Of a stretch of 53,753 nt of DNA, positions 17,202 to 28,126 are shown in pieces. The notes beneath the pieces are model-generated. The model saw nothing but the letters and a program-made list of their open reading frames with translations, was not told the origin of the DNA and made no database searches. This DNA is from an uncultured Kordia sp. (GTDB lineage Bacteria; Bacteroidota; Bacteroidia; Flavobacteriales; Flavobacteriaceae): NCBI RefSeq assembly GCF_947489565.1, contig NZ_CANLEA010000032.1:1-53753 (forward strand). Direction: 5' to 3'. Made by a program: the position numbers and the translations under genes. The stretch's first letter is position 1; each line of letters begins with the position of its first letter.

Positions 17202-20200
17202 TTATGCTTTCGCTTCACCTTCTTCTAATCCTTTGTTGACATCTCCTTTTTTGATCGTATCATACATGATTGGAGTTGCAATAAACATCGATGAATATGT
17301 ACCTACAATTACACCAATGATTAAGGCAAACATAAATCCTCTAATAGATTCTCCACCGAAAATAAAGATCGCCAATAATACCACTAACGTAGTTAATGAT
17401 GTATTCAACGTTCTACTTAAGGTACTATTTAAGGCAGCGTTTACAACTTTGCTAAATTTCCAATTCGCATTTTCATTCATAAACTCACGGATTCTATCAA
17501 ATACAACCACGGTATCATTCAGCGAGTATCCAATTACCGTTAATATCGCGGCAATGAATGCTTGATTGATTTCCATTGTAAATGGTAAATATTTCCATGC
17601 TAATGAGAAGATTCCTAATACGATTAATACATCATGGAATACTGCAGCAACTGCTCCAAGAGAGAACTGCCATCTTCTGAATCGTAATAAGATATATAAG
17701 AATACTACTACTAACGAACCTAATACTGCCCAGAATGATGCTTTCTTGATATCATCCGCAATCGTTGGTCCTACTTTGATAGACTTCATGATTCCGACTG
17801 CTTTGTCTTCTGCTCCATCAACAAATTTTTCATAATCCATTGCTGCAGGTAAGTAAGACGCTAAACCTTGGTGTAGCTTATTTTTAATTTCGTCATCAAT
17901 ATCAGTTCCTGTTTCATTTACTTTATAGTTCGTAGTGATTTTTAACTGATTATCATCTCCAAAAGTTTTTACTTCTAACGATACTGCATTTTCTCCATCT
18001 ACAAATACATTTTGCAACGAAGCTTTAACATCTTGTGGACTTACTGTCTTTTCAAAACGTACTTGATACGAACGCCCTCCAACGAAGTCAACTCCTTGAT
18101 TTAATTTATTTCCAAGTGTAATTGACCATAAACCAATAGCAATTATAACTCCTGAAACGATGTATGCAATTTTACGCTTCTTCAAGAACTCAATATTCAT
18201 GTTTCTGAATAAGTTCTTTGTAACACCAGTAGAGAATGCTAATATTTTTCCTTTGGCAGTATACCAGTCAATTAATAATCTTGTGATAAAGATTGCAGTA
18301 AATAATGAGGTAGCAATACCGATTAATAAGGTAGTTGCGAAACCTTTAATTGGTCCTGTACCGAATAAGAATAAGATTAAAGCCGTTAAACCTGTTGTAA
18401 TGTTGGCATCAAAAATAGAAGACATTGCTCCTTTCCAGCTAAATGCATGGTTGATTGATTCTTGTAACGATTTTCCTTTGGCAAGCTCTTCTCGAACTCT
18501 TTCAAACAAAAGTACATTCGCATCCACCGACATACCAATGGTTAATACAATACCGGCAATTCCAGGTAATGTTAATACAGCTCCTAAGTTCGCTAATACA
18601 CCAAAGATTAATAAGATGTTAAACGCCAAAGCGACATCTGCAAAAAGTCCAGCTCTACCATAGTAGAATACCATCCAAACTAATACCAAAGCTAAGGCAA
18701 TTAAGAACGACATTAAACCACTGTTAATCGCTTCTTGACCCAATGAAGGTCCTACTACTTCCGATTGTAAGATTTCAGCTTTTGCAGGTAATTTACCAGC
18801 TCTTAATACGTTTGCTAAATCTTGCGCCTCTGCAATTGTAAAGTTTCCAGAGATTTCAGTATTTCCACCAGAAATTGCTCCTCTAGTTACACTTGGTGCA
18901 GAGTATACAATATTATCTAATACTACCGCAATGTTTCCATTTTCTTCATGTACTTCTCCTGTTAGCTTTTCCCACTGCTTAGCACCAATACCATTCATTT
19001 GCATGTTTACGTTTGGCTTATTGTCATTTCCATAGCTTTGTGATGCTGCATCTACTACATCACCTTTCATTTGTGGCGTAGCTTCTCTTCCTTTACGCTT
19101 TCCGCTCAATGCATACATTTGTATTCTCCCGTTTGCATCTACCTCTTTTCCAAAGGCAAAACGCACATTACGTAAGTTTGCAGGCAATACTTGCTTTAAG
19201 ATTGGATTTGCAAGTAATTTTGTAATTTCAGCTTTATCATCTTCTTTAATCGAAGCAACAACACCACCATTGTTTACTCCAACACGAGAAGGAATCATTT
19301 TACCTAATAATGGTCTAATTACATCAATAGAATCTTGCTCTGTAGAAGTAGTCAAATCTCCTAAGTCAACATCTGTAGTATCTTTTTCTTTTTCTACAGC
19401 AAATTCAGGAAGCTCCTTTAATTTTGCATCAGCTGCAGCTAAATAAGAAAGTAATTCAGCAGTATTGTTATTTGTTTTCCAAAACTCTAATTCTGCTGTA
19501 GTTTGTAATAATTTTTCAATACGAATTACATCTTTCGCTCCTGGCAATTCAATCAAGATACGTCCAGAAGTTCCTAAACGCTGAATGTTTGGTTGTGTTA
19601 CCCCAAATTGGTCAATACGCTTGTTTAATACTTCTTTTGCAGATACTACTGATTGATCTACTTTTCTTCTAATTACATTCTGAACAACATCATCTGGCGT
19701 GTTGAATGTTTCTTTCTTTAATTCTTCTTGTAAAGATGCTGTATAGAAAATACTTGGATCCGCTAATTTTAAACCTTCTGGCTTTAATTCGTCAAAAGCT
19801 CTAAAGAAAGACTCTACATAATCTTCTTGCGCATCCTTTTGTAATTCGTCAGCTCTATCTAAAGCTTTATTGAATGTTTCATTTTCTGTTTTGTTTGCCA
19901 ATCCAGAAAGGATGTCTCTTACCGAGATTTGAAGAATTACGTTGATTCCACCTTTAAGGTCTAATCCTTTGTTTAATTCTTTTTCTTTAGCCTCATCATA
20001 AGTAAACTTTGTAAATCCAAAGTTGATTGGCTCATTTCTGTTAATAGAATCTAAGTATGTTTTTTCTACAAGACTTCTAGCGTCTGCATTTTCTTTTGTG
20101 TCTGCACCTTCTGTCGGTTTCGGCACTTGCGATACCGCATAGGTTTTTGCATCTGTTTCAATTTTATTCGTGATAAATGTGAATGACAATTGGTAAATAC

Positions 20201-20252
20201 TTACCAATCCGAATAAAATCGCAAATAATTTTACGAGTCCTTTGTTCTGCAT
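17202..20252 (-). CDS. secDF: Protein translocase subunit SecDF (fused)
   Basis: The 1016-residue protein is SecD joined to SecF, as is usual in Bacteroidota. It couples proton flow to pulling exported proteins through SecYEG. The SecD DLxGG motif is GLDLKGG at about residue 95. The periplasmic P1 region runs to about 510 (VSAKEVLNKRIDQFGV, LEFWKTNNN, DNIVYSAPSVTRGAISGG, LRAGKLPAKAEIL). Six SecD membrane segments follow (about 520-680), with GIVLTIGMSVDANVLLFERV. The SecF half begins near 690 with the motif GVDFVGGRSYQV (about 722) and ends with five more membrane helices. The region between DLxGG and P1 has an acidic helical insertion typical of the group. A promoter is visible upstream. Confidence 0.97.
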   Translation of the reverse strand: MQNKGLVKLFAILFGLVSIYQLSFTFITNKIETDAKTYAVSQVPKPTEGADTKENADARSLVEKTYLDSINRNEPINFGFTKFTYDEAKEKELNKGLDLKGGINVILQISVRDILSGLANKTENETFNKALDRADELQKDAQEDYVESFFRAFDELKPEGLKLADPSIFYTASLQEELKKETFNTPDDVVQNVIRRKVDQSVVSAKEVLNKRIDQFGVTQPNIQRLGTSGRILIELPGAKDVIRIEKLLQTTAELEFWKTNNNTAELLSYLAAADAKLKELPEFAVEKEKDTTDVDLGDLTTSTEQDSIDVIRPLLGKMIPSRVGVNNGGVVASIKEDDKAEITKLLANPILKQVLPANLRNVRFAFGKEVDANGRIQMYALSGKRKGREATPQMKGDVVDAASQSYGNDNKPNVNMQMNGIGAKQWEKLTGEVHEENGNIAVVLDNIVYSAPSVTRGAISGGNTEISGNFTIAEAQDLANVLRAGKLPAKAEILQSEVVGPSLGQEAINSGLMSFLIALALVLVWMVFYYGRAGLFADVALAFNILLIFGVLANLGAVLTLPGIAGIVLTIGMSVDANVLLFERVREELAKGKSLQESINHAFSWKGAMSSIFDANITTGLTALILFLFGTGPIKGFATTLLIGIATSLFTAIFITRLLIDWYTAKGKILAFSTGVTKNLFRNMNIEFLKKRKIAYIVSGVIIAIGLWSITLGNKLNQGVDFVGGRSYQVRFEKTVSPQDVKASLQNVFVDGENAVSLEVKTFGDDNQLKITTNYKVNETGTDIDDEIKNKLHQGLASYLPAAMDYEKFVDGAEDKAVGIMKSIKVGPTIADDIKKASFWAVLGSLVVVFLYILLRFRRWQFSLGAVAAVFHDVLIVLGIFSLAWKYLPFTMEINQAFIAAILTVIGYSLNDTVVVFDRIREFMNENANWKFSKVVNAALNSTLSRTLNTSLTTLVVLLAIFIFGGESIRGFMFALIIGVIVGTYSSMFIATPIMYDTIKKGDVNKGLEEGEAKA

Positions 20253-20286
20253 TATTCAGTGTTTTTGGTCAAATTTTTTAAACGGG

Positions 20287-20317
20287 CAAATATATCATTT
20301 ACCGTCATATTTGACAA
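20287..20317 (-). promoter_or_regulatory. Promoter for secDF
   Basis: On the minus strand TATATTTG (20294-20287) is a perfect -7 box. TTG (20317-20315) lies 20 bases upstream of it. The predicted start of transcription is about 25 bases before the secDF ATG at 20252, so secDF can be expressed independently of the genes upstream. Confidence 0.6.
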
Positions 20318-20474
20318 TTATTTTTTTTGTGATTTGATTGTGATTTTAAGTGCTTTTTCATCTATGACAAAACAACACTATTTGACATGTTTATACACTA
20401 TTTTGAATAGTTTTTTGACATGTATATACGGTGAGATACTTTCGTAAATCGAAAATCAAAGTATGATTAAAAAC

Positions 20475-21110
20475 TTAGGAAAGTGTAGTTGTAGAAGGTC
20501 CTGCGCGAACATCAGGAATTTCATAAGGTGTGTTTTCTTTAAAAATTACCGTATAGCCAGATTCGCTATAGGTTAATGCTATTGAAATGGTATTCACATC
20601 TCCAGCAATAAACGAATTGGCATTCGCAAATGAATTTGGAGATGGAGATTTATCGAATTCTTTTTGTAAGTCTAAAATGAATTTTCCATGCGTACCAAGA
20701 AATGAATCGGCAGTCGTTTTTAACTCGTAGATATCTAACTTATAGCTATCAACTGTAGCATACGCTTGAAAATTTTCTGTTTGATCTTCTGTTGGTATTT
20801 GTGGCAATTGCTTTTTGGAAGCAAAACCTTTTTCCACTAGAAGCTCTTTGATTGCTGATACATCTTCATTACTGTAATATGCAATGGCAAGCGTATCATT
20901 TGCTAATTGACGTACTTGAATATTTGCAACACCTAAAGTTTGCAACTGCTGTTTGATTGCCTGAATTACTTCCTCCGTTTGTTGAGAAACAGAAGCACCT
21001 TGCGCAAATTGAAGTTCAATTTCTTGATTTGGCGCAGGTGTTTGCTCCTTGTAAAAACCAAGCAGCGTTAAGAGGATTATTAAAGCACTAAAATACTTTT
21101 TTGCAATCAT
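20475..21110 (-). CDS. Membrane-anchored protein of unknown function, possibly SecD-P1-like
   Basis: The 211 residues begin with a hydrophobic anchor or uncleaved signal (MIAKKYFSALIILLTLLGFY). Residues about 30-95 show a beta-alpha-beta pattern (IELQFAQGASVSQQ, EEVIQAIKQQLQTLGVANIQ, VRQLANDTLAIAYYSNEDVS, AIKELLVEKGF) that lines up by eye with the SecD P1 segment EVLNKRIDQFGVTQPNIQ, GRILIELPGAKDVIRIEKLL. The second half has no recognisable domain. The gene lies between secDF and a SecD-head-like lipoprotein gene, all on the same strand. I infer an envelope protein related to protein export; the fold similarity needs profile searching. Confidence 0.6.
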   Translation of the reverse strand: MIAKKYFSALIILLTLLGFYKEQTPAPNQEIELQFAQGASVSQQTEEVIQAIKQQLQTLGVANIQVRQLANDTLAIAYYSNEDVSAIKELLVEKGFASKKQLPQIPTEDQTENFQAYATVDSYKLDIYELKTTADSFLGTHGKFILDLQKEFDKSPSPNSFANANSFIAGDVNTISIALTYSESGYTVIFKENTPYEIPDVRAGPSTTTLS

Positions 21111-21213
21111 GCGCCAAATATAAAAATAAAGAAGAGACTTACGCAGTGTTTTGGTAATTAATTTTGATTTAAGTAATTGGATTTTATCATACTATCCTCA
21201 GAAAATTTTAGTT

Positions 21214-22182
21214 TTACTGCTTGTATGACTTCAGAATACTTTCTTGTAAAATTTTCATTTTTGGAATGGAACCTGAACGAATAACTGCTGCTAAAGTTGT
21301 CGCTTGCTCCTTACTTAGATTTGATGAAATTTGAGACATTCCTCCTGTAATTTTCCCAACCGATACAGATGGAGCACTATACACCAAATTATCAACTACC
21401 ACTGCTATGTTTCCTTGATTCATATGAGCTTTCTCTGTCATTTTTTCCCAAATCTTTGCTCCTTCTTTATTTTTTTGGATACTTACCACATACGAATCAC
21501 CATAATTTGACTCTTCAGCATACGCGTCAATTACATAACTGCCATCAATAGGCGCTTTATTTTCTGAGCTTACATATACCGCATATATTTCGTGCTGATT
21601 TTCACGATTACTTTTCCCAAGCAAAAATTTAACTCTTTGTTCTAATCCATGTATTGAAACTGGTTCTTTTTTTAATAATTTTTCAATTACTATATTTTTA
21701 TTTTCTCTGGAAACCGTTGCAAAAACAGGACCTGCATAACCGCCTAACACCCTAATTCCCAGAATATCATCAACGGTTTTTATATCTTCTGTTACTTCAG
21801 AAAGCAAATCCCCTCCTTTTTGATTCCCGTGTATTTCACTCAAATAACGATAAAGGATTTCATGCTCATTACATACTTCAAAAAACTCTAATTTCCCTGA
21901 AACAGCAAAGCTTCTACGCAATTTTTGAGGTTTTATTTTCCCATGAAAATTAAACGTAACTTTTTGCTCTTCTTGCTCCGTAATAGTAATATCCTTTGCT
22001 CCGGCAGATTCCAAACGATTTTGAATATTTGCTATAGCACGCGTTTTTTCGTCTTGTGTCAAATTAGCTTCTTCTATTTGAATCTGAATACTATACGTAG
22101 GTTTATGAGAAACTGTTTCACAAGCCATTGTGATATAAATTAAGACTAAAAATAACGAACGAATAAGGTGTTTTTTATACAT
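21214..22182 (-). CDS. Lipoprotein resembling the periplasmic head of SecD without membrane domain
   Basis: The frame runs back to 22230, but that ATG lies inside the terminator hairpin of the upstream gene. The ATG at 22182 begins a lipoprotein signal (MYKKHLIRSLFLVLIYITMAC), so I use it. The mature protein aligns by eye with SecDF P1 throughout: AIANIQNRLESAGAKDITI with EVLNKRIDQFGVTQPNIQ, AVSGKLEFFEV with TTAELEFWKT, and EKAHMNQGNIAVVVDNLVYS, APSVSVGKITGGMSQISSNL, IRSGSIPKMKILQESI with the matching SecD positions. It ends where the SecD membrane helices would start. The product would be a lipid-anchored stand-alone SecD head. Function is unknown; a role beside SecDF is inference from similarity and neighbourhood. 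Confidence 0.85.
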   Translation of the reverse strand: MYKKHLIRSLFLVLIYITMACETVSHKPTYSIQIQIEEANLTQDEKTRAIANIQNRLESAGAKDITITEQEEQKVTFNFHGKIKPQKLRRSFAVSGKLEFFEVCNEHEILYRYLSEIHGNQKGGDLLSEVTEDIKTVDDILGIRVLGGYAGPVFATVSRENKNIVIEKLLKKEPVSIHGLEQRVKFLLGKSNRENQHEIYAVYVSSENKAPIDGSYVIDAYAEESNYGDSYVVSIQKNKEGAKIWEKMTEKAHMNQGNIAVVVDNLVYSAPSVSVGKITGGMSQISSNLSKEQATTLAAVIRSGSIPKMKILQESILKSYKQ

Positions 22183-22210
22183 AACTAAGACTGAATTTAA
22201 TGAAAAAAGA

Positions 22211-22239
22211 AAGGCTACAATGTAGTACATTGCAGCCTT
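22211..22239 (-). terminator. Rho-independent terminator after the DUF4412-type gene
   Basis: A 12-base stem with one mismatch (22211-22222 with 22228-22239, loop TAGTA) is followed on the minus strand by TCTTTTTTCA. It lies 23 bases after the stop of the gene at 22262 and overlaps the upstream ATG (22230) of the SecD-head-like frame, which argues for the later start at 22182. Confidence 0.85.
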
Positions 22240-22261
22240 GTATACTTTAAAGGATCAAATT

Positions 22262-22915
22262 TTATTGACCTTTCATGTTTTTGTATCCTTCTGGTGGAGT
22301 TGTACTAAATAACTCAGAAGAAACTGATTGTGGCTCAATTTTAGTCACTTCAGTAGTTACTGTCATGTCAATTCCCATTTGGTTCATTTTCATTTCAGCA
22401 TATAAAGGAAATCCTTTTATTTTATCTCCTAATGCTGTTGTTTGTTGTGAAACTACTGGAATAGCTTCTGTTGTGTATAATATCATTTCTACTTTAACAC
22501 CATCTTTCGTAATAGATGTTGTGTATTTTTGACATGTATATCCTAATACCGTTTTAGTATCACTTCCTTTGGTAACTGTAACACTTTTTAAATCTTCTTC
22601 GCTTAATGAAATATCATCTACACTATACATTTTTCCTAATGCTGGATTGTCCATTAAAACTAACATCTTTTTTGTATCAGCATTGATAACTGTTGTTACA
22701 TTTCCAGACATTGGGTTGTCTAATTCAGATCTTGAACTTTGCCCTTTGAATAATGTAATTGTTTCCATATCACCAAGCATTGCTAATTGTGCTTGCATTT
22801 GCTCATTATCTGTAGATATTGTTTGCTTAGAAGTAATTTTTCCTTCTGTGATTGCTTTTTGAGCAGAAACCATTACACTGAATGTCAATGCTACAAGTAC
22901 TAATATTTTTTTCAT
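22262..22915 (-). CDS. DUF4412/GLPGLI-type exported protein
   Basis: The 217-residue protein has a signal peptide (MKKILVLVALTFSVMVSAQ) followed by a beta-rich domain. The pattern ITLFKGQSSRSELDNPMSGN, TVINADTKKMLVLMDNP, VLGYTCQKYTTSI, MILYTTEAIPVVS and FPLYAEM resembles DUF4412 and GLPGLI-like proteins, which are exported and of unknown function. The LGYTCQKY segment, a single Cys after a GY turn, is characteristic. It is followed by a clear terminator and preceded by mdh on the same strand, with an mdh terminator between them. Confidence 0.75.
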   Translation of the reverse strand: MKKILVLVALTFSVMVSAQKAITEGKITSKQTISTDNEQMQAQLAMLGDMETITLFKGQSSRSELDNPMSGNVTTVINADTKKMLVLMDNPALGKMYSVDDISLSEEDLKSVTVTKGSDTKTVLGYTCQKYTTSITKDGVKVEMILYTTEAIPVVSQQTTALGDKIKGFPLYAEMKMNQMGIDMTVTTEVTKIEPQSVSSELFSTTPPEGYKNMKGQ

Positions 22916-22994
22916 GTTTTTAGTTTTTGTTTATTTACAACTATTAAGGTTTGTATCTATTTGTGCAAATATGTTACATTTTTATGGATATAAA

Positions 22995-23025
22995 AAAACC
23001 TCAAAGTGATTAACGATGAGGTTTT
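22995..23025 (-). terminator. Rho-independent terminator after mdh
   Basis: A perfect 9-base stem (AAAACCTCA, 22995-23003, with TGAGGTTTT, 23017-23025) has a 13-base loop. On the minus strand it is followed by a run of seven or more T. It lies 27 bases beyond the mdh stop. Confidence 0.85.
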
Positions 23026-23051
23026 AGGGTATTTTTTATAAATAACGAGTA

Positions 23052-23978
23052 CTATAATTCTAGTAATCCGTTTGTTTTCTTAACACCTTCTGCACTTGCT
23101 TCTAAGTGTGCTTTTTCTGCTTCACTTAAGTCAATTTCTACGATGCTTTCGATTCCGTTTTTCCCTAAGATTACAGGAACTCCGATACATAAATCGTTTA
23201 ATCCGTATTCTCCTTCAAGCAATGTTGAACATGGGAACATTTTCTTTTGATCACAAGCAATTGCTTGAACCAATCCTGAAACTGCAGCTCCTGGTGCATA
23301 CCAAGCAGAAGTTCCTAATAATTTTGTCAATGTAGCTCCACCAACTTTCGTGTCTTCTTTTACTTGATTTAAACGCTCTTCTGATAAGAATTCAGAAACT
23401 TTGACACTGTTACGTGTTGCATGTGCCGTTAATGGAACCATACCTTTATCACTGTGTCCTCCAATTACCATTCCGTCTACGTCAGAAATTGGCGCTCCTA
23501 AAGCTTCTGCTAATCTGTACTTGAAACGAGCACTATCTAAAGCTCCACCCATTCCAATGATTTTATTCTTTGCCAATCCAGTTGTTTTGTGAACTAAATA
23601 AGTCATTGTATCCATTGGATTACTTACTACAATGATGATTGTATTTGGAGAATGCCCTATTAAGCTTGCAGAAACTGATTTTACGATTCCAGCGTTGATT
23701 CCGATTAATTCTTCACGTGTCATTCCAGGCTTACGTGGAATTCCAGAAGTAATTACACAAATATCGCTACCAGCTGTTTTTGAATAGTCGCTTGTACTTC
23801 CTGTGATTTTTGTATCAAAACCATTTAAAGAAGCTGTTTGCATCAAATCCATAGCTTTTCCTTCTGCAAATCCTTCTTTGATATCTAATAAAACGACTTC
23901 TGAAGCAAAATTTTTGATTGCAATATACTCTGCACAACTAGCACCTACTGCTCCTGCTCCTACAACTGTAACTTTCAT
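23052..23978 (-). CDS. mdh: Malate dehydrogenase
   Basis: This NAD-dependent enzyme oxidises malate to oxaloacetate in the citric acid cycle. The 308 residues agree with the LDH-like malate dehydrogenases of Bacteroidota. The nucleotide-binding loop is GAGAVGAS (residues 7-14), with the acidic strand end VVLLDI. The substrate loop IPRKPGMTR carries the two arginines expected of malate specificity. The catalytic His is in GGHSDKGMVPL (about 174), and NPMDTMTYL holds the conserved Asn. It is a monocistronic gene by layout, with a terminator downstream. Confidence 0.97.
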   Translation of the reverse strand: MKVTVVGAGAVGASCAEYIAIKNFASEVVLLDIKEGFAEGKAMDLMQTASLNGFDTKITGSTSDYSKTAGSDICVITSGIPRKPGMTREELIGINAGIVKSVSASLIGHSPNTIIIVVSNPMDTMTYLVHKTTGLAKNKIIGMGGALDSARFKYRLAEALGAPISDVDGMVIGGHSDKGMVPLTAHATRNSVKVSEFLSEERLNQVKEDTKVGGATLTKLLGTSAWYAPGAAVSGLVQAIACDQKKMFPCSTLLEGEYGLNDLCIGVPVILGKNGIESIVEIDLSEAEKAHLEASAEGVKKTNGLLEL

Positions 23979-24076
23979 ATTTTTATATTTTTTTGATGTA
24001 TTGTTTTTAAAGCTGCAAAGTTCATATTTTTTACAGTGAAAAACAATGTTATTTTGAATTATTTACACCAAAATTA

Positions 24077-25123
24077 TTATCGAATACTTACAGCCAATCC
24101 AACACTTAATGTATTGAATTTCTGAAAAGTGTAGTCGCCAAAGATTTTTATTGGTCCCAAATTGAATCGTGCTCCCAAGGTTGTGCGAATTCCGTTGGCT
24201 TCAAAATCGAGATTCACTGGATTTGAAATGGTTTCACTTATCGTAGAGACTACATTTCCACTGGAATCTTCCACATCATAACTAAGGTTGTAATCTCCTT
24301 TGATGTTGATTTCAGATTTCCCTTGATTGTATCCAACGCCACCATAAAGTGTGATAACCGTAAAATCTAAAGAACCTAAAGCTTGAATTGTCCATGCATT
24401 CATGGTAAAGTCTGCTTCTCCATTTTGGATGCTTACATTGTCCGAAAAACTATCATCATTGATGGCATAGGTTGCATTTAATCGTGTAAAGGCTGCCAAT
24501 ACCGAAATATGTATAGGCAATCTATCAATTGGACCTAAGTACTGTGTGATGTCATGCTGCAATCCGACTCCAATAAGACTTGCCTCAACATCGTCGTCGA
24601 AACTTAATTTTGGCACATATCTTAGTTTTACATCTGTATTCGTTGGCAATCCAACTCCAACTTGAATCATTGGTGTTGGCACAGCATTGATAGGAAAATC
24701 TTCTGCAATTCCACCAGGCATTTCAAAGCTTCCTACTTTGAATGTATTGGTTCCATCAATGGGAATTCGGACATCAATGGTAGTTTGCGTACCGTTTTCA
24801 CTCATGACTGTAGGTATTGATGTTTCGCCATTGGCTGTCGCTAAAAATTCATAATCTGCTGGATTGAATATAAAGTTTAAACTTGAATTCGGAACAAAAC
24901 TCGCACTTGCTGAGATTGTCACATCAAAACCAAATTTTTTATGTGTTTTTGCGGTAGAATACCAACCTCCATTAATACTATACAACGCTCCTTTCATCAA
25001 CGGATTCATGTAGTTCTCAGTAAGTTTACTTGCATCGTCGCCAGCCAGCAAGAGGCTTTCTAATTCTTGAGCTTGCAATACAGAAAAGCACAGCACAAGA
25101 AGTAATGTAATTGTTTTTTTCAT
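24077..25123 (-). CDS. DUF6588 family outer-membrane-like protein
   Basis: The 348-residue protein has a signal peptide (MKKTITLLLVLCFSVLQAQ). The N-terminal mature part is LLLAGDDASKLTENYMNPLM then ALYSINGGWYSTAKTHKKFG, a pattern I associate with DUF6588. The rest alternates polar and hydrophobic residues as in a beta-barrel (VDITISASAS-like strands, IQVGVGLPTNTDVKLRYVP, DFTVITLYGGVGYNQGKSE, TTLGARFNLGPIKIFGDYTF) and ends in a short basic SIR tail. It is probably an outer-membrane protein of unknown function. Its start is divergent from the T9SS cargo gene at 25305. Confidence 0.8.
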   Translation of the reverse strand: MKKTITLLLVLCFSVLQAQELESLLLAGDDASKLTENYMNPLMKGALYSINGGWYSTAKTHKKFGFDVTISASASFVPNSSLNFIFNPADYEFLATANGETSIPTVMSENGTQTTIDVRIPIDGTNTFKVGSFEMPGGIAEDFPINAVPTPMIQVGVGLPTNTDVKLRYVPKLSFDDDVEASLIGVGLQHDITQYLGPIDRLPIHISVLAAFTRLNATYAINDDSFSDNVSIQNGEADFTMNAWTIQALGSLDFTVITLYGGVGYNQGKSEINIKGDYNLSYDVEDSSGNVVSTISETISNPVNLDFEANGIRTTLGARFNLGPIKIFGDYTFQKFNTLSVGLAVSIR

Positions 25124-25259
25124 TTTAAGTGTAGGTTTGTTTATTGTTCTAAAATAATGAAATCATATAAGATTATTTACAGGAAATAGCCCCTTTTTTT
25201 ACTCTTTTCCCATAAATAATTAATAAAGTATCAGATAGTGCAAAGGCATAAAAAGCAGC

Positions 25260-25289
25260 TTGTCAACAATTATTTTTCCTATATTTATG
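25260..25289 (+). promoter_or_regulatory. Promoter-like element for the T9SS cargo gene
   Basis: TTG at 25260-25262 and TATATTTATG at 25280-25289 are spaced by 17 bases, a near match to the Flavobacteriia promoter. The ATG follows at 25305. Confidence 0.4.
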
Positions 25290-25304
25290 TAAAAAATTTA
25301 TGAC

Positions 25305-26039
25305 ATGAAGAAAATTACACTATTAATTTGCGCATTTTTCGCCTTTCACCTAGGGTTTGCGCAACAAGATTTACTGAACAATGAAAACAAGTGGCTCTTA
25401 CATTACATGGTTATTGACGGAACTACAATTGATGTTCCTCAAGCACCGTTACCTATGTACATTCCAGGAATTCGATTTATAGGAACCGATGCTAGTAATT
25501 ATAGTTTTACTGCTAATGTAGCTGGTATTAACAGTGGTTTTGATTTAGCGCCTCCACTTGTCATCTCTCCAACTTCGTTTACAATTCAACAACCAAGTAT
25601 AACGCTAGGAGATTGCTCTCCAAATTGCCTTCTTGAAAGTCAATATTTATCTACAATTATCTTAGGAGATCTGAGTCCTTCAAGAACGTTAAATTATGAA
25701 ATTGTAGATGAAGGCAATAATAGGAAGACGTTAACAATTACTTCACCAGAAGGAGACATTGCCGTTCATGGAAATTATATTTTATCTGTAAAGAAATTTG
25801 ATAAGAAACGAATTCTTATGTATCCAAATCCTGTGAAGAAGAAATTACATTTTGACTTTAAAGGATATTCTATAGAAAAAATGAACGTTTTGTCATTAGT
25901 TGGTGCTAGTATTTTTGAAGCAAAAATTTCGCCTCAACAAAACTCCTTAGATTTATCATTTTTAAAACCAGGCATCTATTTTATGAAGACTACTTATAAA
26001 GATGGAGACACAATTCTTTCCCGATTTATCAAACAATAA
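25305..26039 (+). CDS. T9SS type A sorted secreted protein, 244 residues
   Basis: A signal peptide (MKKITLLICAFFAFHLGFAQ) precedes a beta-rich body of about 145 residues that I do not recognise, containing two Cys in GDCSPNCLLESQ. The last 75 residues form a T9SS type A sorting domain: MYPNPVKKKLHFDFKG, VLSLVGASIFE, LDLSFLKPGIYFMKTTYKDG and final FIKQ. The protein is therefore exported through Sec and then through T9SS to the surface or medium. Opening words after the signal (NNENKWLLHYMVIDGTTIDV) resemble lipocalin-like or META-like starts seen in other T9SS cargo, but this is weak. Confidence 0.85.
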   Translation: MKKITLLICAFFAFHLGFAQQDLLNNENKWLLHYMVIDGTTIDVPQAPLPMYIPGIRFIGTDASNYSFTANVAGINSGFDLAPPLVISPTSFTIQQPSITLGDCSPNCLLESQYLSTIILGDLSPSRTLNYEIVDEGNNRKTLTITSPEGDIAVHGNYILSVKKFDKKRILMYPNPVKKKLHFDFKGYSIEKMNVLSLVGASIFEAKISPQQNSLDLSFLKPGIYFMKTTYKDGDTILSRFIKQ

Positions 26040-26064
26040 TATTATTTTGGACACTATAACGCAT

Positions 26065-26096
26065 AAAAAAATGCCTCGTAAAAGAGGCATTTTTTA
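26065..26096. terminator. Bidirectional terminator between T9SS cargo gene and gyrB
   Basis: The stem ATGCCTC (26071-26077) pairs with GAGGCAT (26084-26090), loop GTAAAA, extended by an A run on the left and a T run on the right. It serves both convergent genes. Confidence 0.88.
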
Positions 26097-26113
26097 TTTT
26101 TATGTATAACTTT

Positions 26114-28075
<1,962 letters not shown>

Positions 28076-28118
28076 TTAAAACAGCGTAATGTGTTTTGAT
28101 TTTTTAGTTGTAAAAAAA

Positions 28119-28126
28119 CAAATATA
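28119..28126 (-). promoter_or_regulatory. Promoter -7 box for gyrB
   Basis: TATATTTG on the minus strand (28126-28119) is a perfect -7 box, about 68 bases before the gyrB ATG. A convincing -33 box at the usual distance is not visible. Confidence 0.45.

Noticed and set aside
18160-18663. 167-residue frame opposite secDF
   Set aside because: Antisense to membrane helices of SecDF; hydrophobic composition is explained by the complementary strand.
22183-22230. Longer start of the SecD-head-like protein
   Set aside because: It would begin inside a strong terminator hairpin of the upstream gene, and would place a second hydrophobic stretch before the lipobox signal.
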